From positions 387,780 to 451,779 of the forward strand of contig MU006235.1 of NCBI GenBank assembly GCA_010093685.1: a DNA stretch of 64,000 nucleotides, given 5' to 3'. The translations under genes were made by a program, and so were the position numbers. This DNA comes from Ophiobolus disseminans. Lineage: Eukaryota > Ascomycota > Dothideomycetes > Pleosporales > Phaeosphaeriaceae. Below the pieces are notes generated by a model. The model did no database searches and was not told where the DNA came from. It saw nothing but the letters and a program-made list of their open reading frames with translations. This document shows, in pieces, positions 43,785 to 55,052 of the stretch (position 1 is the stretch's first letter; each line of letters opens with the position of its first letter).

Positions 43785-46700
43785 GGTGGCGGCAGTTCGC
43801 GCCTCCGAGCACGCTCTCTTTCAGTTCCAGAGTATGAATATGTTGTGCGGATTTGTTGCCTCGTGGCAGTAGTCTGGTGATTCCGGGGTATAAACAGGGC
43901 GACTGTTCACACCATTTCTATCGTGCTAGTTGGGGTGAGTGCGCGGGGTGTTTGCGCGCGAGGGAGAAGCTCAAAGTCAGTGCGGCAAGAAAGTTGTAGT
44001 GCGGGACGTTCGCTCCTGTCGGGGATCAGCCTTGGCACAGGGTCCACTAGGTTCCGCCTAGGCAAGTCACGCTGGGTCCCTTCTTCGTCCTCTCACTGCT
44101 TCTCCCAAATGCACGCATCTACAAACTTCTTCGAGGCCCACAAACTTGCCAAAACCGTTACTGAAGATTCAAAATGGTGGCGTTGGTGGATTGCTGCACG
44201 TCACAGACGCTAAGGCAGCTTCCCTAGGTTTGCACTACCTTGCAGACAGAGCCGCATACGGGCCTTTGTGACTTCAACGACGCCTTATTCATACTGGATG
44301 GAATATGATGAGGGAAAACTGTCAATTCTTGACGCTACCTAGGTACCGGCTAGCTCTACGAAGCGCAGATACCCCCACCTCACCAATGCGTCCGCTTCGT
44401 GCGATCAACTCTAATTTCGACGAGATGCTCACAAAGAAGATACAGAACTTCAGGCAAGGTACGCCTCAGCCATGTTGGTCAAATCATTTCATTTGCTTAC
44501 TCAACTTCCCTCCCGCCACACACCATGCTTGAAGGGAAGGAACACACTGACACCTAAGCATATGGTTGTGCAGCATTTCAAGAGCATGGAACATTTTCCA
44601 ATGACGTCAGAAACTCTTTAACTTATAACAGGATCATACAGGCTTGCATAAAGTTGTGACATATTTGCTGCCACACAACAATATCGCAGGCATCAATGTT
44701 GAACGAACTTCACTCAGAAGCTTGGCGCCCCACGCTCAACTAAACCTCACCACCACGTACCGGTACTTGAGAGTACATTAAACCTATAGACGAGGGAGTT
44801 GCAAATTGCATCTGCAATGCCGTGCACTATGCGGAGCAATATCGCGGAACTCCAGCCGAGGACCACGAACTATCCTATTGGTAGCCCAAAGTCCGAGTGG
44901 ACATATCAACAAGGACCAAAACGTGCAACGCGGGACTGGCCGGCTGATCCATACTCTCTCGTATACCGCGTGCTGCGTGCGGGGTATTGCTTGGTGCATG
45001 GTTGGTGTTTGCACCACCTTCAAGCCAACTTTGAGGGAACAACAGAAGAAAACACGTCTCCGAGTTGACTGTACTGGTCACTCAGGCTAGGGCTTGTCAG
45101 TTCGAGCGGATTCGAGCTACCCGAGTTCGTGCTGTGCAATAATTGAATGCTGTCGTGCTAAGCTTCCAGTTTCTAGCAGTCCTGCTTGGTCGCCCGAGGC
45201 GCTTTAATGCCGTGCAACCGGAGAGAAAGCATCGCCCAGGTCAGACTTGATAGCGTCGACTTGATTTGTGGTTATGACGCTCGCTGCATCAACCGGCCCC
45301 ACCGACAACTGCAGCTCCGCATTATCCTCTGGCATGCGTGCTCTGGAGTCAAAGCCGCTTGATGGGACCATTGCTGTGGATCCGACTCCGCTCTCCCCAC
45401 CTCGATTGAACAGTCGTTCGCCTATATGCACGATGGTCATGATCGGCCATCACTAACACTACCCCGGCTATATGTCATCGTTTCAGTTATGCAGCGCCCA
45501 CCAACCTCGGCAGGTTACTCGACTACGTGGAATGACACCACAAGCGGCAATCGCGGTGTCCATAAAATCTCGAACGAGGATCACGCTCAGCGACCTGCAT
45601 ATCATTCATGCTCCCCGCATTAAGAGCATGGAGCAAGCACGATATGCCTGGGGAAGCTAATCAGCTTACACGAAACGGCCCCGATAGCCTCCAGTGCCAG
45701 TCTCCCCACGCTGCATACAGTCACGCCGCATACCGACATACGTACAGTTGCCTCAATCTCGCGCAATTGGCAAAGCCCAGCACGGACGTTGTCAGCCCGC
45801 ATGCTGTCAGCTTCCGACGACATTCAAGGAGTTGAGTAGCTCGTAATGCAAGCTCAAGTCCGGGTTCCTGCTGTGGCAGACAATTGCGGGATTTATTTTC
45901 CAGGAAGTGATGGTGTTAAGCAAGAATACTCAAGGGCTCGGTATGCATCAGGACCGGTTTGCATAATATTGCTCACCGGATGGTTTATCGGTGTCGTACA
46001 ATCAATTTCCAACAGCGAGAACAAAGAAGGCCAACAGTTCCCACTCGCGCAAATAGTCATTTCGTTGTCTACTGTAGACAGTGCGCACATCTGAGCAACA
46101 ACTCCGAGTGCGTCTGAGCTCGGCTCAATCTTTACAGCAAGTCCTGCTATCCTCAACAATCCGGAAGCGCCTTACGCCTTCGAAATGCAAACGGTACCTG
46201 ACTCGCATCGCGCACGGTGACTATCATCATGTCGCCTCCGCGCTGACTGTGTGATCGGAGGATACCACCACGTTCGGTGACGAGCGCACATGGCCTGTCG
46301 CATACAAGCAAGCGAGTGAGGCAAACCGCCGTTCAACATTTCTCATGCCTCCCTACGCGCGCTTAATCTACCGCGGGGCTTACCGTCTAATCATGGCTGG
46401 CCTTACGCCTCGCCGCTAACCAGTTTAGATGTCCAATGCACGTTCAGCTCACGATAGCACTACAGCAACTTCACCGATCAATGCCTGGTGATACGATCTG
46501 ATCTCACCCAGCAACCACGCCCCCCAGACTCAGCCACAGCGATATCACATTCGGGCCTTCTTTGAGATGTCGTGCATAAACGTGTGGAATTTGGACGTGC
46601 CAACGCAGCAGCAACACGGCAAAGCACATCACGAGCTCGTGTTTGCCATCCTGCAACCCCAATTCCATCGGCAAAGTAATCCGCCCAAACAAATTCCCAC

Positions 46701-48988
46701 CGTCCTCCAAGGCGCACAAAATACGATTGACATTGACCGGTGCCTGCCGTGCTTCACGGGAACTCACATGGCCCCCGCACCCTCTTGTATCCTGCTCATT
46801 CGTGGAACGCACACCATGCATATGCATGACATCTCCCTCTCGCAACCCTCGCCCGTGTTTGCTCGAAACTTTATTTAAGCTGCAAACAGAAAGCAGCAAG
46901 CCCTCCTGTCATCCTTCATATGCAGCTCCAGACGGCTCACGGACGCTTTGGCCACGCGCTGCTGTGCGACATACATACGTGAACGAAGAGCGCTAGTGCA
47001 CATGTGGGCTCGGGACACGACTCGACAGGAACATGTTCGCGCAAGCTGCAAACCCGCCTGCTCCGTATCAAGCGCAAAACCCAAGACGCACTCAGCACCG
47101 CCGCACAGCACCGCCGCAGCCAAACCGCTAACCTCGTCCCTCGCACACTAACAAAATCCGCCCAGGCCGCAGCATCCGCTTTCCTTCCCGGCACAAAATC
47201 GTCCTCCAAATCGTCCCGCGCAAAAGTGAGGCAAAAACTTCCCCCCGTGAATGCACCTTGCAAGGCAACATACCTCGTTTCCCACACGCCGGCAAGTGGC
47301 GCCCGGCAGAAGCGGGGAACACCATCCCACAGCTCCGCTACCCGTGCGTACCGCCCTCGTTACCGACAAAGAGTCTGGATCGACACAAACGAGAAAAAAA
47401 GGCCAACGACGCCGAAGTCGTACCGGCTTTGTTTTGTTGCTTTTTGCCCACACACACCTCGTTCTTGGACATACGTCCGATGTTTCAGTTTGTGTTGGGC
47501 GGAATCTTGCAGCCGGTGAAGATCTAATTTCTCGTGTAGACTACAATATTATGCCAATCCCAAGCTGTGCCGATTTTGTTGAGCCCAGTGATGTCACTTT
47601 TTATAGTGTCTTGGTACTCAATTCCCACCGCACGTAACATGGTACGATATATACATACATACATACACACATAGTCTTCGGCAAGAATAGAAGCTCAAAG
47701 CACGTGTGCCGTCTCCACGGCTGAGCGGGCAAGCGTTACAGTGCAGCTGTGCAATGCGCGAAACGGCAAAGCGAGGTGCGGAAAGACGGAAGCTAGCCAC
47801 GTCACTGGGATAGGCAGTCCGAAGGTGTGGTTAGCAGACCGAGCCGAGCGGCGAAGATCGCGAGGAGCCAGGCAGGCTTGCCGTGTAGGGCGGGTGATGG
47901 CTCGCATGGCTCGCATACATTCAAGGCATGTGCCGAAACTCTGTTGGAGGGGGCTAGTTCACCACAAGCACGCGGTCTGGAGCGGAGTCTGATGTGGAGA
48001 TTGCGTTCAGCCTATGCCGCCGAAGCAAAGGAGGAGAATGTGTGTCATTTCTATGCTTGCGATACAGGTACTGTGTTTCGCGTAGTGTTGGTATCATTTC
48101 CTAAACCGGTTCCCATGCGAAAGGGTGGCCATTGAGCCCAATGCACACCCCTCTCTCTCTTCGCTAGCTTCATGCCGAAGCGAATGAAAATCCTCCCACA
48201 AAGGAGTCCCATGATCGTCAAACCCGCAGTGAAAAAATGTAATTGGCAAATGCAAAGCAAGGGGTCATGTCGTCGTTATGAATGGAAAGTGGTGTGATGT
48301 ACAAAGGGAACTACTAATAGAAGAAAACAATGAAAGTAAAAGAAATAATGCAGCGGAGATCAACGAAGCCCCCCTGAGTGAAGAAAGAAGACAAGTCTAG
48401 GATATCGCTAAAACACAAAGATGTGGGTGGGAAAAAAAAGGTTTGTGCCCGAAAGCTGCATTGCATGCGCGCCGGCATGCCCATGCCTGCTGAGATACCC
48501 TAGCATCCCACTGTTGCGCCGGTGCCACCTGATAGGTCGCACAGTAGATGAAAATGGGTATACTGAGAAGTGAAGTGTACAGACAGCTGGGGGGAATACA
48601 AGCGATCGTAGTCCAGCCGGATAAGATCGATGAAAAAACTTTTCGGAACAGGGGGTTATGCCGAGGCACCCATGTATGTGACACCGCGTGCGGGTTGGAT
48701 ATGGATATCGAAGTGCCGGTTGCGGTGATGTTCGGTTGCGTAAAATGTATCGATGCCTCGCTATTGGTGTCCCGACTGGGGATTGCGGAGGAAAAGGCCG
48801 CGGCGGCCCCTATTCGTGGCGCGACCCGTCGGGAAAGCGACGCCTATTCCATGCTGCGTCCGAGCTGCCTGGAAGGAAAGTTGAACAAATTAAAAAGTGC
48901 ACGATACAATGCCAGGTAGCCCTGTTCAATGACGCGTGGCTCCAGTCGTCATTGACCGTTTGCAGTGGGGTACGGCTGTAAGCGCGGA
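43785..48988. other. 5.2 kb gene-poor region
   Basis: No gene supported. It contains a perfect TACCTAGGTA palindrome (44336-44345) and a (TACA)n microsatellite at about 47647-47672. Two open frames of medium length (47004-47519 and 48548-48919, plus strand) lack family resemblance. The proximal part is the UPF1 promoter. Confidence 0.45.
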
Positions 48989-51900
48989 TCATCGTTCGAC
49001 GGTCGACGAGCGACTGATGAAGTCTAGATCCGACTCGCGCGACTCACTACCAGTACGCTCCTCAAGGCGCTTCTTGCGCTCACTAGGTGCACGGCTGATG
49101 AGGCGTCGGACAAAGCTTCGAGATTTGGGGGTTGTTGGCTCCTGAAGGGGGCTTGCCGGTTCGTAATTTGGCCTGTAAGAGGTAGCGCGTTGAGATGGCT
49201 CTGGTGCATCGACAATGTCTTGCTTCTTGATCTTGCAGAACAACGTGGAGAACAGATATTGCTCGCCGTTGCTGTCGAACAATGGCAGATGACGGAAACC
49301 TTGCTGGATGCTGTCAAGCTTGGCCGTGAAGCTCGCCAATGGAGCGTGATTAGTCGTGCGGGCGTCCAGCGAGTTCCAGACCGTCCAGCGCACAAAGACA
49401 AGGCTAGGGAATCGCGTAGTGACCTTCATTTCGATTTCGTTGCCAAATTCAGGGTTGTAGCCATTGCCCTCGACAATGCGAGTGCGCTTGCGAAGTGGGT
49501 TTCCCAGTCCAGAGTGCCCGTTGGGCGCTGAGGCGTCTTGTCCGCCAATACCCGTGGCATTGGCGCCCATGTCTTCTGCGCAATACATCTCAAACTCCAC
49601 ATACGGGTTGATGTTCGCTTCTTGACCCAAGCCTCTGGGTCGTGGTAACTGCTGAGCTGAGATGATTTGAACCGTGAATTTGACTTCCTTCTTGGGTGCT
49701 TTCCTGGGACCAAGGATTGGTGTATGTGACACGCGACGCAGTGCAGTGGGCTTAAGCACATATCCTGTTCGGTCGTCACCACCAGCGAACATAGCTTGGT
49801 TCAGCTGCTGGCCGAGGTCGAAGGTTTGCCAATTGAGAGCCACCATTTGAACGCCACGACGCCAGCACTTCAACGGATCGAAGTTTGAAGAGTTGATGCG
49901 AATAGCGTGAGGATACACTCGCATCAGGCACCGCATGTTGTGCTCCTCAAGAAAGTGTTTCTCGCGAGAGCCAGGCTTAGTAAGAGCCTCGAATTTGCGC
50001 TCGTTCAAGGAGAACACGTGGTTGAACGTGTTGGCGTCGATGCAAGCAAAGTCGGAAAACTTCACTCCACGAGTGTAGACGCCAAGATCACCAAGCGATT
50101 TGGTGATGTTACTTGTTTTGGTCTTCTTGGGCTTCTTCGGATCCTCAGTCGCAGTCGCATGGGGGCTGTCGCTGTCTTCTGCCGAGCTAGTGATGGCGGA
50201 TGTAGGCACAGTGATGTTGGTCGAAGTTGTGGACGTACGAGGCGAAGCCCAAAACGTAGCTGTGCGCTCAGGAGGACTCATAGACGGCGGGCTTGACAAA
50301 AGAGGCGAGTTGGGAATGACGTTGTCGTTGAGTTGTATCGGGCGCGACCACGGTGAGCTAAAGCTACGTTGTCGTCGAGCTGACAACTCGTTTGTTAAAG
50401 CGATAGTGTCGAGGTCCTCGGATGCTGCCTTGACCTTGATCAAGATCCGGTTCTTCAACTCTTCAGGCGTTGGGAGTGCGTGTGACTCGAAGTCGAGCGG
50501 CTGTAGTACGAGTTTGTCCCCGAATTCTCCAATCATAATCTTGACCATGTCTTTCTGTTGCTGAAAAGAGCAATGCACCTCAAGAGAAAGAATGAGCGGA
50601 TAGGGAGATTCAGTGAAGGCATACTTGTTGATGACTTTGATAGTGTCGTGGAACGAGATAGCCTTGGTCAACGTTCGGCCGTGCATAACGACTGGCTTGC
50701 TGTCGCTGCCATCCCAGCAGTCGATCTCGAGACACCGGCACCCCTTCTGCAGTGCGTTGATGTATGCTTCTGTGCTTGACTCACCTGCGACTTGCCGGCC
50801 AAGCAGATAAGTGTTGTGCGAGCTGGAGACGTAGTATTCGTTCAGTGGCCGATTGAGTCGCAGTCCTGATCCAATGGACTTGAGAACGGAATTGGTGCCG
50901 GAAGTCAAGTAGGTCTGGAAGGCAGGAAAGTTCATGGTAAGGGGCGCTGGGATCTCACCGCCTTCTGTTGGAGTAGCCCTTGGCTTTGACGCACGTGCGT
51001 ATTTATCGAATACGCTCGTCCAATGTTCAAAGTTTGCGCTGACGTTGACATCCTGTTCCTTCTGTAGGAAAGCAAAGAACGTAGCTGAATCCATCTCTTT
51101 CGCTCCGGATGTGAGTGACTTGTAGATGGCTTTGACGTCCTTGCGCTCCTTCAACCGTTTTACGAAAGCTAGGAACTGAGTCTGGTTCAACTTGCCAGCT
51201 TTGTCGGTGTCAGCCTTGGAGAAGTAGGCGCGCAGGGTATTCTCTGTGCAGTTGATGTGCAAGCTGCGGCACAGCTCAACAATGCGTGGAAAGTCGAGCG
51301 ACTCTTCATCGTTGCCACGCTTCTTTATGGCGCGTTGCCAGACAAGTCTCGCACTCTTGTCAGTAAGGCCTAGGAGACCAGCCATCATGTCAATACGGTT
51401 ACGAGACACAGACTCCAGCGTCTGAGTCCACATGTTGAAGACTTCAATGTTGGGCGCAATGAGATGCATTGTCTTTATGCGGCCCTTTGCGCGTGTTGTG
51501 TCGGCGTATACAATGGTGAACCATAACGGGGCGCTCTGCTCCGAGACATTGCACTCCTCACGGTAGTGCTTGGCATCAGCGCCTGCGCGGATCTCTTTCA
51601 CGTCATCGATGTAGAAGATTTTTGAAGGTCGCGAGGGGTCCCAGAATACCTTGGCCGATTCCAGATCGAGACGCAAGTTGATCTTCTTCTCTTCCTTCTT
51701 GGTAATCTTTCTCAACATGGTGCCCTCTTCGAGCCGAGAAGGATGAACGGGTGCAAGAATTCTGGGGTCTTGTATCGAGTTGGCGCTGGAGGCGATGTTG
51801 GAAATGCCAAGGGCGTTAATGGGCGGCTCGCCGTACACGTCGTCTACTGCTTCCTCCTCAAAAGCGTCAAAGTCGGAGATGCCCGTGTCGCCGTCAGCAG

Positions 51901-52327
51901 CAGTCCTGCTGTCGCTGCGGCGGCGCATAATCACAGGTCCCGAGCTCTTGTCACGGTACGCTGCCGAATTACCCCGGCGGAATCTGTTTGGGATGCCCTG
52001 TGCGCCTCGGCTCACCCTCCGAATCAGCCCTGGACCCTTGCCCAGAGCCTCTGCCATTGCAGAAGGTGAGGACGTGGGTGGCGATTGCACGGGAGGTGGA
52101 AGTAGCGATTCGGGCAGCGTGTAGGTAGGGACTGCGGGTAGCGAAGAAGGAGCAAACGGCGCCATACCCTCGGGCGTCGACTGGAGGGAGCCATTGTAAG
52201 GCGAGGTGATAGAGGCCGGGCTGCCGCGCGAGCTGGGGATGTTGATGGCAGCCGTCATGCGGGCGAAGCTAGGCTGGGGCGAGGGCATGCGTGGCCGGGA
52301 GTGTTGTTGGTGGTGGAGCAACGACAT
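48989..52327 (-). CDS. PLC1: Phosphoinositide-specific phospholipase C
   Basis: The single-exon product has 1112 residues. After a disordered Ser/Pro-rich N-terminus come a PH-like domain (about 195-315), EF-hand-like helices (about 320-460, with KADTDKAGKLNQTQF), the catalytic X box (about 500-645: SSSHNTYLLG and VVMHGRTLT give the two catalytic histidines, LEIDCWDG the calcium ligands), a Ser/Thr-rich X-Y linker, the Y box (about 770-890: SSNFDPLKCWRRGVQMVALN) and a C2 domain (about 905-1040). It cleaves PIP2 to IP3 and diacylglycerol at the plasma membrane and feeds calcium and protein kinase C signalling. The ATG at 52327 is the first in frame; MPSPQPS at residue 14 is an alternative. Confidence 0.95.
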   Translation of the reverse strand: MSLLHHQQHSRPRMPSPQPSFARMTAAINIPSSRGSPASITSPYNGSLQSTPEGMAPFAPSSLPAVPTYTLPESLLPPPVQSPPTSSPSAMAEALGKGPGLIRRVSRGAQGIPNRFRRGNSAAYRDKSSGPVIMRRRSDSRTAADGDTGISDFDAFEEEAVDDVYGEPPINALGISNIASSANSIQDPRILAPVHPSRLEEGTMLRKITKKEEKKINLRLDLESAKVFWDPSRPSKIFYIDDVKEIRAGADAKHYREECNVSEQSAPLWFTIVYADTTRAKGRIKTMHLIAPNIEVFNMWTQTLESVSRNRIDMMAGLLGLTDKSARLVWQRAIKKRGNDEESLDFPRIVELCRSLHINCTENTLRAYFSKADTDKAGKLNQTQFLAFVKRLKERKDVKAIYKSLTSGAKEMDSATFFAFLQKEQDVNVSANFEHWTSVFDKYARASKPRATPTEGGEIPAPLTMNFPAFQTYLTSGTNSVLKSIGSGLRLNRPLNEYYVSSSHNTYLLGRQVAGESSTEAYINALQKGCRCLEIDCWDGSDSKPVVMHGRTLTKAISFHDTIKVINKYAFTESPYPLILSLEVHCSFQQQKDMVKIMIGEFGDKLVLQPLDFESHALPTPEELKNRILIKVKAASEDLDTIALTNELSARRQRSFSSPWSRPIQLNDNVIPNSPLLSSPPSMSPPERTATFWASPRTSTTSTNITVPTSAITSSAEDSDSPHATATEDPKKPKKTKTSNITKSLGDLGVYTRGVKFSDFACIDANTFNHVFSLNERKFEALTKPGSREKHFLEEHNMRCLMRVYPHAIRINSSNFDPLKCWRRGVQMVALNWQTFDLGQQLNQAMFAGGDDRTGYVLKPTALRRVSHTPILGPRKAPKKEVKFTVQIISAQQLPRPRGLGQEANINPYVEFEMYCAEDMGANATGIGGQDASAPNGHSGLGNPLRKRTRIVEGNGYNPEFGNEIEMKVTTRFPSLVFVRWTVWNSLDARTTNHAPLASFTAKLDSIQQGFRHLPLFDSNGEQYLFSTLFCKIKKQDIVDAPEPSQRATSYRPNYEPASPLQEPTTPKSRSFVRRLISRAPSERKKRLEERTGSESRESDLDFISRSSTVER

Positions 52328-55052
52328 AGTGGCGGGAGGGGTAGTGAAGGGAGTAACAAAGCGTGGCTGCGTGTTAAAGGTGCTTCATGGCGCAACTGCA
52401 AGCAGAATGTCGATCGCTGATGAGGGAGCGGAACTGGCAGCTGGGCGCCACTACTAATAAAAGCAGACAGGATCAACAGCCGGCTGGGTCCTGGGATGCG
52501 GCAGACGAGGACTAAAAGCTGTGCTGCATTGTAGTATCGTGAGAGTCGCGGCGGCTAGACGGATTAGGCGGACAAGCGCGCCAGGCCACAGACAAAGGCA
52601 GACGAGCACGATGCGGGTCAGCTGTCTCGCGCGATTACTGAAGAATTGACTTGCAGCGAGGTGCAGGAGCAGGCGTGCGGTGCTGCGGGCAGGGATGTAT
52701 AATTGGGCTATGGGATGATGGCAGGCTATTCGGAGCGATTCGTGGGGGTCGCGAGGCCGCAACGGTGAGGTGAGCGGCACCACAGTAAGCCTCGGCGCTG
52801 CAGCGAAGGATGGCGGTGGAATGCGGAGTGCAGGCGGAGCCACTCTGCGATGATTGAGGCGGCAGGGTGGTGAAGGTGCAGTGTGTGAGGCCGGATGCGG
52901 TGGAGAGTGAGGTGTGACTACCCGGGGCGCTCCTCCCCTTTGTACAGTGGACGGCAGCGACGGGTAACTCCTGGACCTAACCTGGGAAGGTACCCTCTGG
53001 TACCAGCAAACAACGGTGGGCCTTGGCTGCAATGGGGCAAGCTCGCAAAGTCTCTGTCGCGACGCCATCGTCCCTCGACGCTTCCTCTGCCACTCCATGG
53101 CGCCCCTGGCCATCCTTGGGCACCACGCCACTCCGCCCGTCTGAGTTGGAGCGCAAGACGGTGACAAGGCCCCGCACGCCTGTTCCCTGCCAGACTACTG
53201 CCTACTAGGTACTGTCTGGAGACTGGAGCCGGCTTCGGCACTGGCACGCTTGTGTGAAACGCTTCAGAGGATGACGTTGGGTTGCCGTTGCTACACGGTG
53301 GGCCCCAATCACAGCGCCCACAGCGAGGCCTAATATCACAGCATCTGCAGTGAGTTACACGGGATCCGGAACAGGCACTGAGCACATCGCCAACACGACA
53401 CCACGCTGCCGTACCATCCGGCCAAGCGTCGTTGGCAAGGCTGAGCATCTGCAGCACGCAGGCGATGCTGTTAATAACACTCGTCACCGGTGGCATGAGC
53501 TGGCAAGCACATTCCGCGAGCTCGGCGCATATCCTCATTTCGAGCCCGTGTTTGCTTGCTGCTGGAGTCTGTAGATCCGTCCTTACCGACACGTCTGCGT
53601 GCCAATCTGCGGCGCCCACTTCGGGCAGAAGACGGTGAGCTTTCGGGTAATACGAGCTGTCGAGGCAAACAGCATGCCCGCCGCAGGCCAGTTGGTCCAT
53701 GTAGCGGTGATGGGCCACGTATATCAAACAGCGACTCCAGCGAGTCGCAGCGCCCATGTCCAATGCGGTGCGCCCCAACTGAGGCGCATTCTCCATTTTC
53801 CAGCACGTGGTGCGGGACCACCGTCATGAAACGAAGTGCGAGCACCGGCACCTCGGAGACGACAAGCGCCAATTTTGGCCAGGGGTCCGGCTGGCGACGG
53901 CGCAATTCAAGCCCACTCGGGCTCAACGGTCTTTGCGACAGCGCGCAAGGTTTCCATCGACTTCTCAACCAGCTGCAGCACGCTCTGACCTTGTCCCGCA
54001 TGCCTGCAGGCCTCAATGCGCTGAGAGATGACTCTTCAATAGCGCCATGGTGTTTGCCAGTGCTCCGTATCCCATCGCGCTGCATTGCATCGCACTGCAG
54101 CGAGTCGCGTGACGGCCCTACCGCCGCCATTCCCAAGCTTCGAGAAGCCAGCAGCATCTGCTGCCCCTGAAGCTGTTCACGAATCAAAACGCCCCCTCCG
54201 CACATCAACCGCCGTCCCACCCAGCTGTGGCTTTCCAGCTGGTCCGCTCGTCCATGTGACCTGTAAGCGGTGTGATATCCTCCTCCATCGTCTCCTCGCA
54301 TCCAATCGATCTTCTGCCTTGGTGATACTTGTTTGTACGTCACTCAATGCCTTATCGCAGGGCCTATGCGTGTCACCAACTACCGACTACCGTATCCGTC
54401 AATTGGGCATCACTTGAGCCTGTGGCTGATGGAGCATGTTGCAGAGACTGAAATTGGCGGTGCGCTCCTTCGCTAAACAATGGGTACCCGGCACTCTGTC
54501 ACCAGCAATCCCACGCCTTACCCGGAAATAGCCACGCACGTATCTCCCTCTGCTCCGCGGTCTTGTTTCACACAGACAATCAGTGGATGACATGCATTGC
54601 CTTCCTCGCCTAGGTCCGAAGAAGGGAATATTTACACGGTGGACGGGTAGGGCTCCGATGCTCGCTGCTGTGAAATTATTTTCGGACTGTTCGTGTCTGT
54701 GCGCCTTCGCTCGTACGGTGAGGGCGCACAAGATGCTGCAGTCAGCGAGCCTCTGATCTGCTTGCGGCTGCGAAACGCAATCCAATGAATGCACGAAAGG
54801 GCAATAGAAGGTTCTGTCGCAGACGGGCTGAGCTGAGCTCATGCTTCTTGCAGGTTACACCAAGCTGCACCAATCGGAAAATGGAACACCCAAGTAATTG
54901 TCCATTTACTGAAGATTCATGCCGCTAAATGAACCTATCAGATCGTATCATCACAACGTCCTCAAAAGGACGACGCGGCAGGCCATTGAGCCTCAAGGTG
55001 AACTAGCCATTCTCCGACTCCGATCCACCGATTGACAAAAGGAAGACTCCGT
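52328..55052. other. 2.7 kb region with unresolved GC-rich open frames
   Basis: Between 52.9 and 54.3 kb, three or four frames on both strands stay open for 200-290 codons. This follows from high GC, and I could not find a family match or a splice-joined model. The proximal part is the PLC1 promoter and leader. Confidence 0.4.

Noticed and set aside
47004..47519. 171-codon basic open frame
   Set aside because: Low-complexity Arg/Ser/Ala composition, several alternative frames open in the same place, no family resemblance.
52918..54343. Two 290-codon open frames on the minus strand, one with an ankyrin-like GRTALDMGAA
   Set aside because: Frames on both strands are open together because of high GC; no repeat series, family match or convincing splice model.
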